Positions 58,654 to 64,000 of a stretch of DNA of 64,000 nt are shown here, piece after piece; the stretch's first letter is position 1, and each line of letters starts with the position of its first letter. Position numbers and translations under genes: made by a program. The notes under the pieces are model-generated. The model was given only the letters and a program-made list of their open reading frames with translations. It was not told where the DNA came from and did not search any database. The stretch comes from Diogma glabrata (lineage: Eukaryota; Arthropoda; Insecta; Diptera; Cylindrotomidae): assembly GCA_963693315.1 (NCBI GenBank), contig OY856188.1:244509926-244573925 (forward strand). Reading direction: 5' to 3'.

Positions 58654-60645
58654 AATAACAAATAAAATAAAAGTGCCATTTTAAGATGAGCTTTTCAATA
58701 AAAGAGTCCCAGTGCGCTGCACAGCAAAACTAGAATGCATATCAATTCAATAAAATTTGTTAGAGTTATTACTTATTAGCAAAACACTCGGCGTCATACC
58801 GAAAGTCAGTAAAAACTGTCCAAAAATTCGTACCCCGCATAACTCGATTTCCGATCAATAAAATTAAAAAATTCTGAATTCAGTTTTTTTCTTTTATTAA
58901 TACCAATAACATCCCAAATTTTCAGATTTTTTAAAAATAGCTCACATTCCTTTTAAAATTTGCCGAATTTGTATTGAAATTTTTTTAATGTTTTGTAATG
59001 TTGTAATGTAATAAAAATTTTCAAGTAAAGTTTGAAAAATACTTTTTGCTCTGGATTGAAACCCGGGACTTTAGAGTCTTGTTCGGCCTGTCTAACCCCT
59101 CGCCTATCCACACTTTCATTTTACCAATAAAAGTAGATATTACTTGTTAACTATTTTTCGTAAATGCTAATGCTCCTGTGTTGTTGTTTGTTGTCGGTAA
59201 AAGGCATTTTTGTCTTCTGCCATTGAGGTCAAGGTAGTGGGGCGACCGTGAATATGTATAATACATATTGGATATCTGGACCACTATGACACCTTGGTTA
59301 ATATGAATAAAGTGAAATGGATTTGCGAATACTATAAGGTTAGACTCTGCTTTTGATATTTGTAATTATTGTCATAATAATTGTCACAAACTTCGTTGTT
59401 TTAAAATATATATTAATGACTTTTATATTACCTTATAGTATAGGTAATAAAATAATCATTATAAAAATGTTAAGGAGGCCGCGAGAATATTTTAGTATTT
59501 TAAGAGGGCCGCGACTGTTAAAGGTTAAGAGCCACTGATCTAGGTAACAGTAATGTTACCAAAATATTGAAATTACTACACGTCAGGAAATACTTGCGGA
59601 CATCCTTTTTTTCTCTATGGAACCTCTGCGGCACAAAAGCCAATAATGTAATGAACTTAGTACTAATGAAATAATTAACAACATCATTATGACAACTTTA
59701 AAACGATAAATTGTCATAATAAAACAATCAAATTTTCGTAGATAAAAAACTATACAGTTTTTTCTTTGAATTTGAACCTTTCAAAACATGTTTTCTATTC
59801 AAACTCAAATTTTTTGGAAACTTCTAAAAAAATACTCCAAGTAAAAGAACTTCAAAGTTCAAACCAAAAGTGGACTGGAAAACGTCCCACATATTGATCT
59901 AAAAGCTTTTTCAGAAGAATTTACAATTGATTTAACGATTTTTTCTCAGGTTCATAATTGGCTAATGATTGGCTAATGGAACTCCTCAAATAAATTAATA
60001 AATTAGATAAATCTCAGCAACTCTACTCCATGTTGGTGTATGAAATGTCATTATCGTCATTATCTCCTTTAAAATTCAAAAAGCGAATAACACAATCCCA
60101 GAACTTACGTCAGAGTAGTTAAACAAAAATGATCACATCAGTCATTTGCTATTCTATTAATTATGACAATTTATAAAAAATATTCTAGCTATGAAATAAA
60201 AAAACTTGATAAACTGAATTCCAAAATTTCTCTAAAAATAAAAATTTCTTAATTGCACATCATTAGTGACCAATCACAATATTAAGTTGTTGACTTCTAC
60301 AAAATCGTTAACGATGAAATAAAAAAAATTAAATCAATTAAATCAGATAATTATAGCTTGTACGTCATAAATCATTCAGTTATTTTTTTGTCTTTAAAAC
60401 TAAAAGTACATATTTTCAAAATAAAACTCATCATTTATTACAACTTTGTTCTTAATAAAAGTTGATCAAAATGTCGTTTATTTATCTATGTGTAACAACA
60501 ACTTAGATTTATTATAAGATTATGGAATCATAATTGCCAAAAATAACAAATCGTCTAAATGCTTTTATTTGTAAATAACACAAAAATTATTTAAAAATGT
60601 TAATCGCATAAGATAAAGGAATAAATCTTATATATTTGATTTATA
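58654..60645. other. Intergenic stretch upstream of MCT gene B
   Basis: A tRNA-like SINE head lies at 59040-59112 (separate entry). The rest is AT-rich with no gene recognised. A TATA-like AAATCTTATATATTTGATTT at 60624-60643 lies immediately before the ATG of gene B, too close to be its TATA box if exon 1 carries a 5' UTR. Confidence 0.45.
59040..59112 (-). mobile_element. tRNA-like SINE head
   Basis: On the - strand, TGGATAGGCGAGGGGTTAGA (A-box-like) is followed by CCCGGGTTTCAATCCAGAG (B-box-like with T-stem pairing) about 30 bases on. It is similar in layout to 49885-49975. The acceptor stem does not pair, so it is not called as a functional tRNA. Confidence 0.55.
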
Positions 60646-63062
60646 ATGAATAAACCCGTTACACATAACGATGATACTTTTATGAATGGTGATGATTCCG
60701 GAATTGCCGTCAGTGGTGACAATAATGAGATTAAAGAAAATATTAGACCTATTAAAAATAAAGATCCATATCGGTGAGTTTTCAAATAATTTTAATATTT
60801 TAATTTATTATTGGTATAATCATTTTTTTATAGTTACTCAGCATCTAGTAATAGTACAGCAACAACGATAACAATACATTACTATCCAGAAGGCGGATGG
60901 GGTTGGATTATTGTCATTGTTACAGTTTTATTAAATTTGTTGACGCAAGGCTTTCATATGTCTAGTGGAATTTTGTTAAATGAAATTAATGAACATTTTA
61001 AAAAGAAATCTATTGTGGATACAGGTAAAGGCATAATAGTAAGCTTAAATTTTACAATCTTTTATTGATTCACAATATCGTAATAATTCAATTTGTTTTA
61101 ATTTTCTATCAAACCAGTTTTGATATATTGTTAAAAACAAACGTTTATAACCATAACATCCGTTCCCCTTCACACAAAGTTGCTAGCTTAATAGATCGAA
61201 AAATCCAAAAAATTCAGAGAGATGGAGCTTAAAATTTAGAACTTCGATTACCAAATGTGGAAGACAGTAACGGCTTTTTCATTTTGTTGTACTGTGGTGA
61301 TTAAAGATTTTAAAATTCTGCATTTATTTGATACGGATTTGCAGTATTAGTCACCAAGGCAGATGATTTGTAATTAAAGTTAAAATAAAAAAATAATTAA
61401 TGAAATATTCAATTACATTAAAATGTCTTCATTACGCATATAAAAATATTTACTGCATCAACCTCTTCTTTTTAACCCTAAATTGCATTATAATTACTTT
61501 AAATTCATATTTCTTAGTAAATAAGAAATAAGAAAATTACATAGACATTAGACAACAAACAATATAAAGTCACGAAATGAAGTAATTTAAGTGCTTGGAA
61601 AGTCAAAAATAAATAGTTTAGTTATATAATTACTATTTTTATCATTCCAGGCTGGTTAATATCAACATCAATTGGCGTTTCATTATTTATTTCACCAATC
61701 ACTGTCGCAATATGTATAAAAAAATCAACCAGATTAATGACCGTAATTGGTGGTTTAGTCGCATCATTAGGCTGTTTATTCACATCGTTTGCAACAGAAT
61801 TTCACCAACTATTTTTTAGTTATGGTAAATATAAAATCTTAAACTGATATCTTAAGACTATAGTAAGGTGAAGATCACGATTATAGTGATCGAAAAAAAA
61901 TATATAACCAATTACACTCCGATTATTAAAATCGAATGAATCGATAACTGATTAATAAGTTATAAATAAATATATTGTTATGTGGAGTATTATTATGTGG
62001 ACACATAATTGTGTCAATGAAAAATGATGAATATTTAAGTTTAAAGGGGAAAAGCTTCGTACCTAGATAAAGTTATCGCAATACTTGATAAAGGTAACAA
62101 AACATATCTCATAACTTTAGACATCTAACATTTCACAAACTTGTTTCTATCCCAAAGTAATCAAATAATTATAAAACATTATTCTAGAACAAGATCATTT
62201 CTCCTTCAACATCCAGCTAGTTATTGGTGACGATTAAATTACTTTGTTGCTCAAAACCACAAATTGAAATTTTGTTTTAAATTCTTCCTTTTTTATTTTA
62301 TTCTAGGTTTACTGTTTGGCATTGGCGTTTGCATGATACGTGATTCATCAGTAATTATGATTGGACAGTATTACAAAAAGCGTAGAAAATTAATTGAAAT
62401 TTTTATTGTTTCAAGTACCGGCTTAGGACTTTCAATAATGTCACCTCTTATAAGTTATTCAATCACTTTATTGAACTATCGATTAGGATTACATCTTGTT
62501 TCCGGTGTATTATTTTCAGCATTTTTTCTTGGTATGTTTTTTCGATCAGCTTCATTATACCATCCACAACGACGTGCCATATTACATTTAAAGTATCAAA
62601 AGAAGAAGATAAAAGAAAAAAATCCCAAAAAAAAAGTTAAAACAATTTCAACAGATTCTAAGATATTACGAAGCAAAACTTTTCAAATTATTTTTATTTC
62701 AAATTGTTTAAGGTAAAATAGAAATAATTGAATTTAAGGCGATTTTAGAAATGCGATTTTTAACTATTTCTTTTTTTTTCCGTTTTTCAGCTGTTTAGGT
62801 TTATACAATCCAATTATTTTTATTGCATATAAATCTGAAGTTGAAGGAATCGAACAATATAAAATAATTTTAATTCAAATTTATATGGGATTGGCATGGA
62901 TTATTGGATGTGTTGTCGTCGGTGTGCTGTTTATCCAGAAAAGATTGAAACTGATACACAGATTTTGTCAAATATCAATTTTTATATGTTGTTTTTGTAT
63001 ATCAGCAGAAGGCTTTTTACTCCCAGAGAGTACAGGATTTATTGGTTTTGTTTGCGTTTATG
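60646..63062 (+). CDS. MCT gene B: SLC16-type monocarboxylate-transporter-like, N-terminal two thirds
   Basis: Five exons are supported: 60646-60773, 60834-61024, 61651-61824, 62307-62712 and 62791-63062. They total 1,171 nt, about 390 residues, with GT-AG introns and matching phases. Residues 1-58 form a polar cytosolic N-terminus. YYPEGGWGW (59-67) is the conserved MCT TM1 entry motif, followed by TM1 (IIVIVTVLLNLLTQGF). Exon 3 carries TM2-3 (GWLISTSIGVSLFI, GGLVASLGCLFTSF). Exon 4 carries the IGQYYKKRRKLIEI signature before TM5, TM6 (HLVSGVLFSAFFLGMFF) and the loop RSASLYHPQRRAILHLK. Exon 5 carries TM7-TM9. The last donor (phase 1, at 63062) matches gene A's 15018 donor, so at least two more exons should lie past 64000. 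The introns (626 and 482 bp) hold nothing recognised. The role is transport of monocarboxylates or related solutes across the plasma membrane, from the family. Confidence 0.92.
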
Positions 63063-64000
63063 GTAAGTAGATCATACGATATAGGTAAATACTATTGGGA
63101 AGTAATTATATAAAAGAATTTTATTTACTAAATTATTTTTAATTTGAAGCCAAGATAAAAAGTACAGTTTTTGTTTTCATGACAATTGACAGTACAAAAG
63201 AAAGTGCGTTTACTTGAAAAAAGTTTAGGTTAAAGAGAAAAAAACAGTTTAACTAGGGATTGCAAATTTTGACGAAAATAAAAAAAACGGAATTCGAAAT
63301 TCGCATTTAAGCATTTTCGGAATTTGGTCGAATTTCGAAATATTTTTAAATTTTTTTCTGATCAATCCTAAAAAAATTTATTGTATAAAACATACATTAT
63401 TATAAATAAAAATGTACAAAAATTCAATATCATAAACGACAAAACTATAAAAATTAAATAATAAAATAAACTTATTATAAATATCAAATTATGATTCATA
63501 GTTATTTCTTGTAATGTAAATTAAAAAGAAACATACTGATTGGACAAAAATTCAGTTGGTACTTAGTAGAGACAATCAAAGTTTTAAAATGTTGTATAAA
63601 AAAATATTACATTATTGTTTTGTTTGCCTAAAATATGCTTTGAGGAAACAGAGATCACTTAAAGCTACATTACTTGTCGCGATCGATCTTTTATACAAAA
63701 GATACCAGCAACTGAGGACGCTCGCTCGGACTCTACGTTCGTTGGTGGAATCGAAATCAAAAATGAGAAGACGGACTGTAAAATATTTCCTCGCACACCG
63801 TTCTCTTCAAAGAATTTCATTTCGGATTTAATTTTTAATTAATAAAATTATTTATTTCAAATAAATTTATTAAAAAAATCCTAACAACAACTTATATAAG
63901 TTAACAACTTTTGTAAGTTAAAAAAATTTCAAAATTAAGCTCCGATTTGTTGCTTGTTGAGTTGAGCCGGAGGAGGATATGTTCGACGAAAAATTCGTAT
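63063..64000. other. Presumed intron of MCT gene B
   Basis: It starts with the donor GTAAGTAG at 63063. No exon matching gene A's 15514-15781 was found before the window end. The open frame 63556-63831 encodes a basic peptide (LRKQRSLKATLLVAIDLLYK) that I cannot assign. It may belong to an inserted element, since it interrupts the transporter gene. Confidence 0.5.

Noticed and set aside
59040..59112. Functional tRNA gene
   Set aside because: A- and B-box-like words are present, but the acceptor stem does not pair and the anticodon arm is unclear; a SINE head fits better.

Overview
The window is AT-rich nuclear DNA of an arthropod, most likely an insect. The evidence is GT-AG introns in a solute-carrier gene, R1-like, Jockey-like and CR1/L2-like LINE remnants, many MITEs and foldbacks, and long (TA)n tracts. 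No prokaryotic operon, CRISPR array, rRNA gene or convincing intact tRNA gene was seen.

Only two conserved cellular genes are supported. Both are SLC16-type monocarboxylate-transporter-like (MCT) genes on the + strand, and each is cut by a window or annotation boundary. Gene A (four exons, 14513-16471) is the C-terminal half of an MCT, ending with a stop codon; its N-terminal exons are not recognisable upstream. Gene B (five exons, 60646-63062) is the N-terminal two thirds of a paralogue, from the start codon through the large cytosolic loop; its last exons should lie beyond 64000. They look like tandem duplicates about 44 kb apart, with a 38-nt identical block over the loop but different intron positions. 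A short terminal exon of an unidentified gene may lie at 6902-6981.

The rest is mostly mobile DNA. Region 1-4050 is a pile of minus-strand copies of one composite repeat family: a terminal cassette, a TTGACACACTTGACA-rich cassette and a 54-bp AT-rich satellite. The family recurs at 7.9, 34.6-36.5, 43.0-44.4, 50.3-51.2, 51.8-53.5 and 57.7-58.7 kb. Region 4.2-13.8 kb holds foldback and TIR MITEs, a decayed Jockey-like LINE and a nested MITE whose insertion point can be read to the base. Region 18.8-23.8 kb is a ~5.05-kb DNA transposon with 16-bp inverted termini, repeated subterminal motifs and a broken transposase gene with a probable intron that itself hosts a MITE. Region 26.7-28.0 kb has tRNA-like SINEs. 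Region 30.4-39.2 kb has three different LINE remnants. Region 40.4-45.6 kb is bounded by inverted copies of one sequence. Region 46.8-47.5 kb is a hAT-like transposase remnant. Region 55.6-57.6 kb is an element with ~390-bp inverted ends enclosing a small CXC-type cysteine-rich ORF.

The most interesting objects are the 5-kb transposon, the CXC-carrying long-TIR element, the composite satellite-bearing family and the exactly resolved nested insertion. All family assignments are by eye from motifs; none was checked by a search.
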